Positions 1 to 11,430 of a DNA stretch of 64,000 nt are shown here, piece after piece. Made by a program: the position numbers and the translations under genes. A model generated the notes under the pieces. That model made no database searches. It saw nothing but the letters and a program-made list of their open reading frames with translations, and was not told the DNA's origin. Within the stretch, counting starts at the first letter, position 1; every line of letters starts with the position of its first letter. Source of the stretch: Melieria omissa (lineage: Eukaryota; Arthropoda; Insecta; Diptera; Ulidiidae); assembly GCA_963971225.1 (NCBI GenBank), contig OZ020267.1:111184163-111248162 (forward strand), written 5' to 3'.

Positions 1-363
1 ACAAACATCTAATGATAGTTTTGTCAGTGGGAAATAGTTTGGTGCATTCTTTGCGGCCACCAACGGGGCGTATGAGTAATTTTCCTGCTGTATTCACGCC
101 GCATACAAAACATTACCCAGTCACCTGCTTTGGTGTTAACATCATTTTTACCCCAACCAACAATGCAATAAAAATATACAATAAAAACAACAACAACAGC
201 ACTAACAACTAGCAAACATTCTTGAACATGCTACCGCCACAGCGACGCGTTTATTCGGTACCCGCCCAAAAAACAGCCAAAACTTATAATTTTCTCCTCC
301 ACACCACCGCCAACCACACGCAGCACACACTGGAAACATGTTATTTGTTGCCGCTTGTTTGTG

Positions 364-377
364 GCATACTTTTAGGT
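364..377 (+). repeat. dispersed 14-mer motif copy (GCATACTTTTAGGT)
   Basis: The 12-bp core CATACTTTTAGG is exact and the last base is T instead of C. The flanks are unique sequence, so this is not part of a longer repeat visible in the window. Confidence 0.8.
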
Positions 378-1006
378 GCTGTTTGCTGTCAGCCGCCTAG
401 TCATAAAGTATCATAAATTGAATAAGCGATGTGTGAAACAATTTTATGGTGTTGGCAGTGTTTGGTGATTTGTTTTGTTGTAGTTGTTTCTAGTTATTCT
501 AGTTTTATGTGACTGAGTGGCAGTGCAAAGAGGTGTGAGAAGTGAAGATGGGAGAATGTACAGGATGCCAGACAGCATAATTACAGTGCTATTAGTTGCT
601 ATTAGCCGGTTAGATTTCTCTACAAGGCAGTTGAAAATAATTAGTTTGTATGGTTGTAATAGCATTGTTGTTGTTTTGTTTTTTGTTTTGTAGTAGTTGC
701 ACGTTGGAATTATGGGCAATTGAAAAATTGTGCGGCCATAATTAGGCGTGGTTTTTAGAGGAAACTTTTTAATAATGTAATTAACATTGGCTGGGAAACG
801 AAAGGGAAGTGTAGCGTGCTGGTAGTTTTGGGTAATAATTGTAGTAATTACTTGAATGTGGGAAAACACATTTTTTCTTCGAGTAGAGCGCAATTACACC
901 CATACAAATTTTTTTTATAACTCAATTTTAAGCACCTGATTGAGTTGCTCAAAGTCTTAAAGCCGCCCAGTAAAATGTTCTCACATACTCGTATGACAAA
1001 TTTGCC

Positions 1007-1020
1007 GCATACTTTTAGGC
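1007..1020 (+). repeat. dispersed 14-mer motif copy (GCATACTTTTAGGC)
   Basis: Perfect 14-mer, preceded by TTTGCC and followed by ACAAAGG. It lies in unique AT-rich sequence 640 bp from the copy at 364 and in the same orientation. Confidence 0.85.
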
Positions 1021-2074
1021 ACAAAGGCAGCGAGTACTTTTAAATTGAAAATCTGCTGCGTGTGCCCGCAATAAATCTTGGTACAAAAAGTAGCAACTTT
1101 ATTAAAGTTTAGCAAGAACGCTTTACCACCTGCTTCTGGTGCTATCCATCTCTCTCGCTCTTTACATTCCACTCTCTTTTTGTTTGCTACCAAGAAGAAC
1201 CACACTCTGCCTGCTCTTCCTTCGCCACATCAATCCATACCAAATGCAATGCAAAACATTTCGAAATTCCATTTTGGATGCACTCACTCTTCTGCTTCTT
1301 GCGCCGCTGCTCACTCTCATCTTTTTACTTCGCTTCAACTTGTAGAACTGCCTGCTCGCTGCAGTGTTGTTGGTGCTATGCACACTCACGTCTAAGTTTA
1401 CGTGAAAGCATTTTTAATCAAAATTCCCAACAGTACAGGTAAAATAGCACAAGATCAGGCGGCTGGCTGCAGCGCATCGACGCACCAACACACACTCGCA
1501 CTCGCAGTCGCATTGCACGCACACACAATTCGCCGCTGCCGACAGTGGCAACAACTCGCAGCCGCCGCATGTGGTGCTGGAAGGTGGCATACGATTTGGC
1601 TGTAACGCTGAACGTGTTGCGGGCATAGCCGTGTAGAGGGTTTGGCGACGGCGGCAATCGCATTAGCGATATATTGCAACACCTGCAAATAACGTGACTC
1701 GCAACTGTGCAAACTAATCCCAATGCCAAATCAGCGCAAAAAATTCACACGTGAATAAAAAGAAGAAGCACAAATAAAACAAAGAATAAAATCAGAAAAT
1801 GAAAATTCAAAGTGTCACACAAGCAGTGCATACTTTTGGGCTAAAAAGCAGCAGTTAGATAAAGCAGTGTTGTGGGGAAAAAACGAGAGCAAATGTCGTC
1901 ACTTTTGCAAGGGGTTCGTGGCACTAAATGTTTTACATATTGTTGTTGTTGTTACGAATATTGTTGTTATTGTTTCTATTATTGTTATTTGTTGTTTTAC
2001 GTGCATACTTATAGGCGTTTTACAGGCCCCATGTGTGGAGGTGTGTGCTGACACATGTAAATAGGCAGCGAATT

Positions 2075-3535
2075 TGCATAACGAAGATAAACGAAGCACC
2101 GAATGAGGCGCGAAATAAAGTGAAGCAATATTACAAATCAGAATCCAAAGAAAAATCATAGAAAAGAAATGAACGTCTTAGAGAAAAGGTATGGAAAGGA
2201 AGCATGAAAAGTCAAAGGAAAGCAGTATAACGAAGGTTTGAGGGAAATTAAGGGGAACAATCATCAAAATAAAGAATCATAAGAAATATGGGAAATCTTA
2301 AAGCAAAAAGTTAGGACAAAAACCAGTAGTAACCATAAAATATTAACAAAAGGGACATACGGACATAGATGAGAAGTTAGATTTACATCAGATCATTCAA
2401 AAAATTACTGGAAAAGGAGGAAGAATAAGAGTAGAAAGGTTTAAATAAAGAAGATAAACAAAGCACAGAATGAAGCGCGGAATAAATTGAGACAATATTA
2501 CAAAACCAGAACTCAAAGAAAAATCTCAGAAAAGAAAGGAAATTCTTAGAGAAAAGGTATGGAAAAGAAGCATAAAAAGTCAAAGGAAAGAAGTATAACA
2601 GAAGGCTTGGAGGGAAATTAAGGGGAACACTCATCAAAAGAAAAAATCATACAAAATATGGAAAATCTAAATCTCAAAAAAACCACAGAAAAGAAAGAAA
2701 AGTCTTAGAGAAAAAGTATAGAAAAAAATTAAAAAAAAATTAAAAAAAGGTGAAGAAGAAGTCTTGGAAAGAAATTAAAAAATATTTGGAGAATCTTTAA
2801 CAAAAATTAGGACAAAAACCAATAAACAAGATAAAACGGATGGGAAATCTTAAAGAAAATTAACTATAAGAACCATAAAACATTAATATGAGGACATACA
2901 GACGTAGGTAGAAAGGAAGATTAATAGCAGACCATTTCAAAAAGTACTGAAGAAGGAGAAAAAATAGGTTAAAATAAAGAAGATAAGAGAAGCACATAAT
3001 GAATAAAGTGAGACAATATTACAAATCAGAACCCAAAGAAAAAGAGAACCTGAACCTGAACCCACAGAAGTAAGGAAAGTCTTAGAGAAAATATTAAAAT
3101 ATTAAAAAAAAACCATGAAAAGTCAAAGAAAAGGAGTAGAAATCTTGGAGGGAAAGTAAGAGTAAAAAAAACCATGAAAAATAATTATCAAATCAAATCA
3201 TACGGACATCGATGGCAAGATAGACTATTAGATAATAGATTAGATCCTTCCTAACTAGAACATTTAGAAAAAACAAGGAGGTTAAAATAAAGAAGATAAA
3301 CGAAGCATAGAATGAAAATTATAATCCAAAGTAAACTCACAGAAAAGTAAGGAAAGTCTTAGAGAAAAAGTATGAAAAAGAACCATGAAAAGTCAAAGGA
3401 AAGAAGTAGAAGTATTGGAGAAAAAGTATTAAGGGAAAAAATTATGAAAAATCATAGAAGAGGAAATGGGGAAAACTAAAAAAAGGTAAAGATAAGAACT
3501 CAGAAATATGAACAAGAAAGACGTACTTAAGGAAC
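2075..3535. repeat. purine-rich degenerate tandem array
   Basis: The plus strand is strongly purine-biased. Recognisable units start with AAGAAGATAAACGAAGCA-type sequence near 2080, 2448, 2975 and 3291. Each continues with the shared words AATATTACAAATCAGAA, AGTCTTAGAGAAAA and GGACATACGGACAT, so periods run from about 320 to 530 bp with internal deletions. Similar sequence resumes after the solo LTR that starts at 3540 (about 3924-4010), so the LTR landed inside the array. No coding potential is seen. Confidence 0.75.
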
Positions 3536-3539
3536 ATAG

Positions 3540-3923
3540 TGTAACGATGAGGCACTCTGTTGCTGTGCTATGCATGAATGCTTTTACGAGCATACTTTTA
3601 GGCATGCACTTTGAAGTACGGCCGGCATGCTATAATTTCGATATGGCAGGGATTGTTCGCGAATGTTAATGGGATGTGCAAGAACCATCGGCGCGATAAA
3701 CCAAACAAGTATAAAAGGCAGCAGTGTGCAGCGCAGAGAGATGATTTTGATTCGAGCAAGAAAAGGGGAAACATGCAATAGTAGTAGTGTAAAGTAGCAA
3801 CAATTGTAAATTTGTAAATAAAGTGATGGTTGGTTTCTGACTGCGTTTTGCGCTGAATAATTAAAGTGGTTTTATTTTCAAGCACAATCCAGATACGAAC
3901 TTAGAGAGGTAATTTTCGTAACA
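3540..3923 (+). mobile_element. solo LTR, Gypsy-type (family member 1)
   Basis: The 384-bp element starts TGTAACGATG and ends TTCGTAACA. It is flanked by identical 4-bp target duplications ATAG (3536-3539 and 3924-3927). A TATA box (TATAAAAG, 3710-3717) and a poly(A) signal AATAAA (3817-3822) fit a U3-R-U5 layout. No primer-binding site or coding region follows, so this is a solo LTR left by recombination. A related copy lies on the minus strand at 22957-23359. The 4-bp duplication, TG...CA ends and the tRNA-Leu-type primer site beside the second copy point to the Ty3/Gypsy superfamily; the family name is unknown. The dispersed 14-mer sits at 3590-3603 inside it. Confidence 0.88.
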
Positions 3924-5110
3924 ATAGATTGGAAGACAAAATAAAAGTAGATGATTCACAAAAAAACTACAGAAGGAGAAGAAAAGTGGGCAGATCATTT
4001 AAAAAGAGTTCTAAAGAAAGAGAAAAATGAGCAAAACGAAAAATGTGTTTCCGTTTACTGCAATGAAACTACGAAAAGTATAGAAACAAAGAAGCAAGAA
4101 AACATGAAAAAGATTAAGAACATTGAACAAATTGAATTATTTGAAGAACAAATTGAATAAAAAGCAGAAGAATCTTTTAATTACCTGAATCATTGCGAAA
4201 AAACGAATATCAATGCCCCAGATCTGACACAAAAAATTTCAAAAGAAGGCTGCAAGAAGCATGTAACGTCGAAAGAAGTCAAAAACGCAATAATAGCAAC
4301 AAAAATATCTATACAAATTTACATATGTGAATACGTCAACGAATATCTTTGAGAAAGATAATCGTTCTATTTCCATCTTTTCTGCTTTCCTTCACTTCCT
4401 CACATTAAACGCGCAATTTTTGCTCAAGTGTACATCCTGCCAACGGTAAACAAGTACACTCAGACACACACAAACATGCAAACGAAAACATGAAAAACCT
4501 GTACATACAAAATGAAAAACAAAATAAGAAAACAAGACAGCAACAGCTAAAGTCCACCGCCAGCGAGAAATGTATAAATTGTAAACAATGTAAAATATGC
4601 GAAATGTCAAAATTCAGATTAGTATCGTGTTCAAAGTTAAAAATCCCAACAGCAACAACAGCAACCAACAGCCGCACACATGCGGTCGTTGCAGCTCCAG
4701 TCACTGTTTTGCTCATCTCGATGTCGGTGTTTGTGTGCGGTGTGCGGGCGGAAGCTTTGATTTTCCACACACACCCACACACACACCGACCACCACACGT
4801 CAACTTTTGCGCTTCTCTGCTTCCTGCTTCATTTTTCTTCTGTCTGCCGTTGTGGTGCGCTGCGGTAAAACGGAATTTATGAGATAAACGTTTAGCTGTG
4901 GGGGCGTATGATTGCTGTCTGGTTGCGTTGGTTGGCGTTTTGTTGTTGTTGTTGGCGCAGTGTTGCTCAAGATTTAGTGCTAATGTGTTGCAGTATGCGA
5001 ACACACACCCACACACTAACACACACATGCTCAGGTTATTTGTTGTGGCAGTTAATTTTTTCCGTTTACGTTTTGAAAGTATCGCTTCCAGGTAGCAAGC
5101 AACGAATATT
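3924..5110. other. end of purine-rich array, then CA/GT-rich non-coding DNA
   Basis: The first ~400 bp continue the A/G-rich sequence interrupted by the LTR; the short open frame at 3951-4160 follows from that base bias. From 4380 to 5090 the sequence is CA/GT-rich with overlapping open frames on both strands. At 4901-4911 it contains GGGGCGTATGA, a partial match to the 17-mer shared by positions 63 and 34106. No gene recognised. Confidence 0.5.
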
Positions 5111-5480
5111 TATTGCATGCAATTATTTTCTAATATCAGCTGCATTAGCGCGAAATGGCATCGCTTAGTGTACGCTGGTAGGTGATGTAAGTGTAGATTT
5201 TTAAAAAGGAAAGATTAAAAAATTTTATGTCATGCAATATTTTTTATTGAATGCATTTGCATTTTAATGTCAGCTGCGTTAGTGCGCAGCCAAATCTGTG
5301 AGCTTCAATTTTAAACATTAAAGTTTTTAAACAACTTTATGTCATGCAATAAATTTTTGTGTCATGCAATAATTTTAATTGCATGCAACATTTCAATAAT
5401 GCCATTAAAAAACAATATAAAAGACAGTAAAACATATAAATTTTTTTAAATAAAAATTTTATTGCATGCAACTTAAAACA
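5111..5480. repeat. cluster of ATGCAAT / GCATGC words, partly duplicated
   Basis: At least seven copies of ATGCAAT or its complement fall within about 370 bp (near 5114, 5231, 5344, 5364, 5381, 5461). Two stretches about 134 bp apart share TATTG.ATGC...TGTCAGCTGC.TTAG.GCG (near 5111 and 5245), suggesting an old duplication. The word resembles POU/octamer-like sites, but that is only a similarity. Confidence 0.45.
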
Positions 5481-7480
5481 ATATGTGCCCAACAATAAAA
5501 TCTCTTCTATTCTGAGTATTAAAAGTGAGATTTTATGAACAAAAAAAAATAAACTTTTTCATCAAACAATTCCCGTTGAACCTCATAATCGAGTCAATTT
5601 TCGGCACAGACTCGGTCCGACTGTTAGATTTATTTGTTTTTATTTACTACACAAATTTGGCAATTTTTCATTTCCCTCATGCGCTCCCAACTAGCTGTGT
5701 GCACGCTAACAACGCTACAAGACTCTGTACGCCTAAAAGCATACAACTTCACCGCGCACAAAAAAATTGCGTTACATATTCCAGCAAATTATTTCACGCA
5801 ACAGCCTGAAAAACTATACACAACGCCTACTCAGAAAGCAGTCAGACAAACGCGACGGACATTCAACGCGCTTTCCGAAAGCAAAAGCCGAAAAAAAATA
5901 TGTGCAACATGACGCTGAGTCGCATCGGCGCTGGCGCTGGTTGTGTTAGAGTTTTGTAAACAAGCAGCGAATTGCTGCCAACTATTGTTGTGCATGTTTT
6001 GTTTGTTACAACCTTTTCGTTGTTGTTGTTAGTGTTGTCGGCGTTATTGTAGCAGTCAGCTTGTTTCGCTGCGCGCCGCTTGTGGCCATTGTTGGCAGCT
6101 GGCAAACAAGCATTTGCATATTTCGCTGCACTGGACCCATCCAGACTGCTGGGCACAGCTTTGGCTGCTCTGATGGAATCCCGAATTTTAATTAAGTGCC
6201 CAACAAAAACAACAAACACTCGCGCCGCACTACACACTCGCAGAGATATGTGACGGCCAACGTTATTCCACCACCGACCGCAGTTATGCATGACGGCAAT
6301 ACTCATTTGCCTAACAAATTCACTCGCGTATATTTTATTAAAGTTTTGATATATTAACCAAATGTTTTGCATATTTACAGGCGCCATTCATTCATTCAAC
6401 AATGCAACTTGCAAACTGCAATTATAAATTTGCTTCTTTTGCACAAACAAAATCTGTCGCCAACCAATTGAGAAATTCGCTTGCAACAAATTTGCACGCC
6501 TCATCGGGCACATTAAATTGCTGCTGAACAAAAACAACAACAACAACTGCAGACTGCACAAACTGTTGTTGTCTTTATAGCAAAGTTTCTCTGCGCTCTT
6601 GGCAAATGCCTGAAAATCGGTGCTCAATAAATTTTCTTAATTTCCTATTTCAGTGCAGCGCGCGTTTGCATTGTTTGAAAATTTGTTGCCGTTCCAGTCG
6701 AAATTGTGGTCGCCTTTTTGGCGTTTTTGTTATAGTTTTTGTGGTTGTGCAGCAAAGTAAAATTCATTAATCTGCGCTTAAAGCACTAATCGTCTGTTAC
6801 TGGTGACCGCAACGCAACGCAGCGCAGCAGCAGCGCGCCTAAAACTACACTAAGCTGGCTGGCGACATATTTACTTAGTTTATGGTAAAAACTCCTCCCC
6901 TTCCCCTAAACCCAGCACGTTTTTGTGTACACGCTGCTGTGTGCCGAAATTGTGGAAGGACGCCATTAAAATTTTCCGTTTGGCTGCAATGAAGCAAAAA
7001 TTCGGCAGCTGAAAATTAAGCAGGCGGAAAGGGAAAAAACCCAAAAAAAATTTATTAATAGTTTTTGAGGCTGCATGAGCAAGAGAAAGTCATGGCAGCA
7101 TGAGTTAGGTGGCAGCTCCTAAAGAGCAAAAATATGAGAAATATGTTGAAAGCGCTGGGCGTACGGCCAAAAGTTGCATAGTGTGCGAAGTTCAACAGTG
7201 TCGAGCAGCAGGGATGAGCGAACAACTTGTTTGCGCTTCGTTCGTTTTTAAAGGCGTATGACCAACCCAAAAACTTTGCCCTGTTTTTTTGGTTTCAGTT
7301 GGGTAATTTTATGACTTGCATGAGAAGTTTAGTGGTGCTGCCGATGTGGACTAGGTTTGCATTTATGAATGCGTTTGTTGCACTATGCTCGTTGCTTTAA
7401 TGTTTTGCCGTTTTGTCAATTCAGGGCCAATATAGTTGTTTGCTTGAAGGTTTTACTAGATGTTTTTGGTTAAAAAATGC
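5481..7480. other. non-coding region, no gene recognised
   Basis: Mixed-composition DNA with CA and TTG runs and a somewhat more GC-rich patch at 6650-6900. A degenerate dispersed-motif copy (GCCTAAAAGCATAC) is at 5731-5744. Open frames of up to 174 codons (minus, 5863-6387) show no recognisable domain. Confidence 0.5.
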
Positions 7481-8613
7481 GCCTAAAAGTATGCAACAGA
7501 AACCCACATTTAAGTTCTATTGAATCATTTAAATGAGAACTCAAAACTCGAATACTTTTTCAGAAATATTGCATACTTTAAGGCCCACACCCACTTAGCT
7601 GCACTAAGCAATGATAAAAAGTGAGCCTAAAAGTATGCAACAGAAACCCACATTCAAGTTCTATTGAATCATTTAAATGAGAACTAAAAACTCCCCACAG
7701 CCACTCAGCTACACTAAGCAATGACAAAAAGTGAGCCTAAAAGTATGCAACAGAAACCCACATTTAAGTTCTATTGAAACATTGAAATGAGAACTGAAAA
7801 CTCGAATACTTTTTCAGAAATATTGCATACTTTAAGGCCCACACCCACTCAGCTACACTAAGCAATGAAAAAAGGGAGCCTAAAAGTATGCAACAGAAAC
7901 CCAGATTTAAGTTCTATTGAAACATTTAAATGAGAACTGAAAACTTGATTACTTTTTCAGAAATATTGCATGCTTTAAGGCCCACACCCACTCAGCTACA
8001 CTAAGAAACGATAAAAAGTGAGCCTAAATGTTTTCAACAGAAACCCACATCTAAGTTCTATTGAAACAGTTAAATGAGAACTCAAAACTCCTATACTTTT
8101 TCAGAAATATTGCATACTTTAAGGCCCACACCCACTCAGCTATACTAAGCAATGATAAAAATTTAGCCTAAAAGTATGCAACAGAAACCCAGATTTAAGT
8201 TCTATTGAAACATTTAAATGAGAACTCAAAACTCGAATACTTTTTCAGAAATGTTGCATACTTTAAGGCCCACACCCACTCAGCTACACTAAGCAATTAT
8301 AAAAAGTAAGCCTAAAAGTATGCAACAGAAACCCACATTTAAGCTCTATTGAATCATTTAAATGAGAACTCAAAACTCGAATACTTTTTCAAAACTTGAT
8401 TACTTTTTCAGAAATATTGCATACTTTAAGGCCCACACCCACTCAGCTACACTAAGCAATGATAAAAAGTGAGCCTAAATGTATGCAACAGAAACACACA
8501 TCTAAGTTCTATTAAAACAGTTAAATGAGAACTCAAAACTCGAATACTTTTTCAGAAATATTGCATACTTTAAGGCCCACACCCACTCAGCTACACTAAG
8601 CAATGATAAAAAG
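7481..8613. repeat. ~144-bp tandem array, eight units, carrying the 14-mer motif
   Basis: Units begin with GCCTAAAAGTATGC at 7481, 7625, 7735, 7878, 8022, 8165, 8310 and 8473. The usual spacing is 143-145 bp; the second unit has a ~34-bp deletion and the seventh a ~20-bp insertion. Each full unit carries the motif leftward at its start and a near copy rightward (GCATACTTTAAGGC, e.g. 7571-7584), so a ~104-bp segment is bounded by inverted motifs. Inside it a smaller inverted pair, AAGTTCT...AGAACT, surrounds an AT-rich centre. The fifth and eighth units have mutated start motifs. No coding frame runs through the array. Confidence 0.92.
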
Positions 8614-8657
8614 CAGATATCTATACAGAAAAAGGATTACAAAAACAAGCGCCAACT

Positions 8658-9572
8658 ATGGTTGTAACAACTACAACAACAAAAACTACACTAACGCCTT
8701 CGCTCTTTCTTTCAACGAAGCACGTTTCCAAAATACGTTTCCATTTTTCTTACTGTTGCTGCTTTATAGCCTTTGTGCTTATTTCACATTCTCCTTCGTC
8801 TACTTTAGCTTTACGTATTCTATTGCGCCAACGCATATCATTGCAGCAAATCTGCAGCTTAGAAAATGCAGCACAAAGAAAATATAATAAAATACAAGCC
8901 TATAAGTATGCAACACAAACACAAGCGAGCGCTGTAAGTGAGCAACCAAAGCCAACAGCAGCAGCAGTAAAAAAGCAAAGCAAAACAGACGAGCAACAAA
9001 AAGCACAGAGCACGCGAAACTATTGTCATGGATTTTCATTTTATGATTTGAAATTTTATTTCTTGTACGCGACCAGCAGCAGCAGCAGCTCAGTACTCCT
9101 CCGCGTCCCCGGCGAACGCTGGTCTAAGCTCATCTCCCGCTTGCAGTGCGAAAATGTTGAAACCAAAACGAAGCGCTGCAACATTTTTTCATTTTTCTCT
9201 CGTTTGCAACATCTTGTAGATTATATAGCATACTTTTTAGCGCCCAAGAGCGTCTTAGCAATTGACTATGTGTACTTATGTGTTTGGCAAAGGATGTCGA
9301 CAATGTGCTCGTTGCTGTTGGTGATATTCCTCGAGTTGCGAGTTCTCGATGTGGCACTGTGGCGCCTCATAACGTCCATTTGTACGCCGCATGTGTCGCT
9401 TTCAAATTTTTTTGTATCCCTCCTTAACGACACACTTCGACAGCGCATAGATAACACTGCATGTCGTATGATATTTTCGACATTTTGCTGCAATGCGGTT
9501 GTACGATTTTATGAAATGCTGCAACGTTTCGGTGTGAATTTGATGTTATATATAATTTTTTTTTCTGGCTAA
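8658..9572 (+). CDS. unrecognised 304-codon open frame (doubtful gene)
   Basis: An uninterrupted frame of 304 codons starts at the edge of the 144-bp array. I recognise no domain in it. The translation begins with a poly-Thr run from ACA/ACT triplets, has a short poly-Ser run near residue 140 (AGC triplets), and elsewhere is rich in Cys, Leu, Phe and Ser without family motifs. Two degenerate dispersed-motif copies lie inside (about 8898 and 9228), and short open frames overlap on the other strand. Its length is unusual for DNA of this composition, which is the only reason to list it. No nearby splice or start context supports expression. It is most likely a chance frame, less likely an exon of an unknown gene. 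Confidence 0.12.
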   Translation: MVVTTTTTKTTLTPSLFLSTKHVSKIRFHFSYCCCFIAFVLISHSPSSTLALRILLRQRISLQQICSLENAAQRKYNKIQAYKYATQTQASAVSEQPKPTAAAVKKQSKTDEQQKAQSTRNYCHGFSFYDLKFYFLYATSSSSSSVLLRVPGERWSKLISRLQCENVETKTKRCNIFSFFSRLQHLVDYIAYFLAPKSVLAIDYVYLCVWQRMSTMCSLLLVIFLELRVLDVALWRLITSICTPHVSLSNFFVSLLNDTLRQRIDNTACRMIFSTFCCNAVVRFYEMLQRFGVNLMLYIIFFSG

Positions 9573-9787
9573 CTGGTTGGTTTGCTTGAAACGGTAGCAT
9601 AAGCTTAGGCGCACAGCGCATCATATTATGCGCAATAAAGCGAAAATTTAGTGCTGCTTACTTGACGTGAAGTTCTTTTCGTTCGAGGCGAGTGCATTTG
9701 GCGTCCCCCCGGGCGACACAAAATTTCAGTTCAATATTTGGAAATTTCTCTTTATATGAAAACGTGCTTGGTGCACAACATTGCGCG

Positions 9788-9806
9788 CACACACACACAC
9801 ACACAC
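9788..9806. repeat. (CA)n microsatellite
   Basis: About nine CA dinucleotides follow TTGCGCG. Simple-sequence repeat only. Confidence 0.9.
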
Positions 9807-10812
9807 GTACACTGTGAAGGTGTGAACTGCATATAGAGAAGTTGTAAAAATAATAGTAATGTGACTGAACAAATATGAGTTCTAGGAAGAAGTAAAGTAA
9901 AGCAATAAAATAAATGCTTTCGATGAAATTTTCTCTTTCCAGTCAGTCTTACTGCATATTTTAGCCAGTTGAATAACTCGAAACTTATTGCATAATAAAA
10001 AAAACAAATAATGTTATATCAAACATTTAATTGTATAAAATATAAAAATTAAAAAAAAGCAAGCATACTTTTCGGCGAATAAACTTAGATATCAAAAACT
10101 AACTACTTATTTCTATACTTCTCCATTTTCTTTTAAACTCATAATTTTTAAACTCTTTTACTATATTTAAAAACTTGTATCCAAAAAATGTTGCATACTT
10201 TTGTGTGGCTTTGCTACTCGTACATATTAAACCAAAAGTTGCTTTAATTTCAACGAAATTTCCACCCAATGTTGATGCGTTTTCCATACACTTTGTTATC
10301 TAACTTTGCATTTTGCCACACCCATTCGCTCCCTTCAACGCGGGTCGCCTCTTCTACTCCTCTTTTCTATCCACTTTCTACAGCTTTATTTACGTTTTTT
10401 AGGCGTCTACACGAACACGTAAATAAACGCTGCTTTAAATTTGCCGCTGTTGTGTTGGCAGCACGGCACAACACAGCAGCATTGTAAAGTAAATTGAGAT
10501 GGGAAAAAAAGAATCAGTGAAAGGATGCGACACTGTGGCAAATGTTTGGCGGCGTTGGTTGAGGTTTGTTTTTTTTTTTTGTTGTTCAGGAGTTTGCAAT
10601 ATTTTTTAGAGTTGCTACAACGAAACTGCAAAAGCCTCGTGATAACAGAGACCCAAAATTGTTGTTGTTGTTGTTTTTTGTTATTTGTACGCAACAAGCA
10701 ACGGCAACGAGTTCATTGAAATGTGCAGAAATCTGCAGCAAGTGACTGTGTCCTTTGTTGAAATGTGGCCAACACTCGAGAGTGAATCTTGTGCGCCTGA
10801 AAACATGCTTGG

Positions 10813-11430
10813 AAATTTTTTTGGAGAAAATCTGATAATAAAGATTTTTTAAATTTTGTTTTGGTCAAATTTTTCGCGAGTTTTCTATTAACAAATGTTT
10901 TTTTTTAATTTGGGCAACTACGTTTTTGCTGTCAGCAGATTTTTCTTTATGTTTAGTTTTATTTGATTTTGTAATTTTACGCTGTCAGAAAAATTTTTGA
11001 ATCTGCACAAATTTAAAATAAATTATTTAAGATTAAATTAAATATAATTAAATATAATTAAAAATTTAAGTACTTAATTTTGTATTTTTTATAAGTGTTT
11101 GAGTAAGTCTTGTGTAAGTTTAAAAATTTTTTTGGAGAAAATTTGTTAACAAGAAATTCATAGTTTTTTTTTGGTAAAAGTTGTTGCGAGTTTTCTATCA
11201 AAAACACAAATTTTTGCAGCTTCTCAAAGATGTTTGCTGTCAGCACATTTTTCTTTATTTATATTAAATTTTTTTTTGATTTTGGTTTTGATTTTTTTTT
11301 ATTTTTGATTTTTTCGCTGTCAGTACAGTTCTTAAATCTATATTTAACTAAAAAGTAATTAATTCAATCAAAACTTGTATCTACTTAAAAAAACCTCTTA
11401 CTTAATTTTGCATTTTTTGTATATGTTTTT
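10813..11430. repeat. two-copy ~312-bp degenerate tandem duplication
   Basis: The words AATTTTTTTGGAGAAAA, GCGAGTTTTCTAT and GCTGTCAGCA.ATTTTTCTTTAT occur in the same order in both halves, starting at about 10813 and 11125. The sequence is very AT-rich with poly-T runs. No coding potential. Confidence 0.7.

Larger units (their letters stand above)
1..2074. other. non-coding region, no gene recognised
   Basis: AT-rich DNA with short TTG/CAA runs. Open frames here are short, overlap on both strands and show no protein family I know. The region holds two exact copies of the dispersed CATACTTTTAGG core (listed separately) and two degenerate copies at about 1828 and 2003. It also holds one copy of the 17-mer ACGGGGCGTATGAGTAA at 63-79, which recurs at 34106. 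Confidence 0.6.
8614..10812. other. non-coding region around the doubtful open frame
   Basis: Apart from the open frame at 8658-9572, this stretch holds a CA microsatellite at 9788-9806, a degenerate motif copy at 10063 (GCATACTTTTCGGC), and AT-rich sequence with homopolymer runs. The short frames have no recognised family. Confidence 0.5.

Noticed and set aside
7481..8613. CRISPR-like regular repeats
   Set aside because: Repeat and 'spacer' both recur in every unit, the unit is about 144 bp, and the genome is eukaryotic.
10190..10215. GCATACTTTTGTGTGGC as another copy of the dispersed motif
   Set aside because: Only the first ten bases match; too diverged to count.
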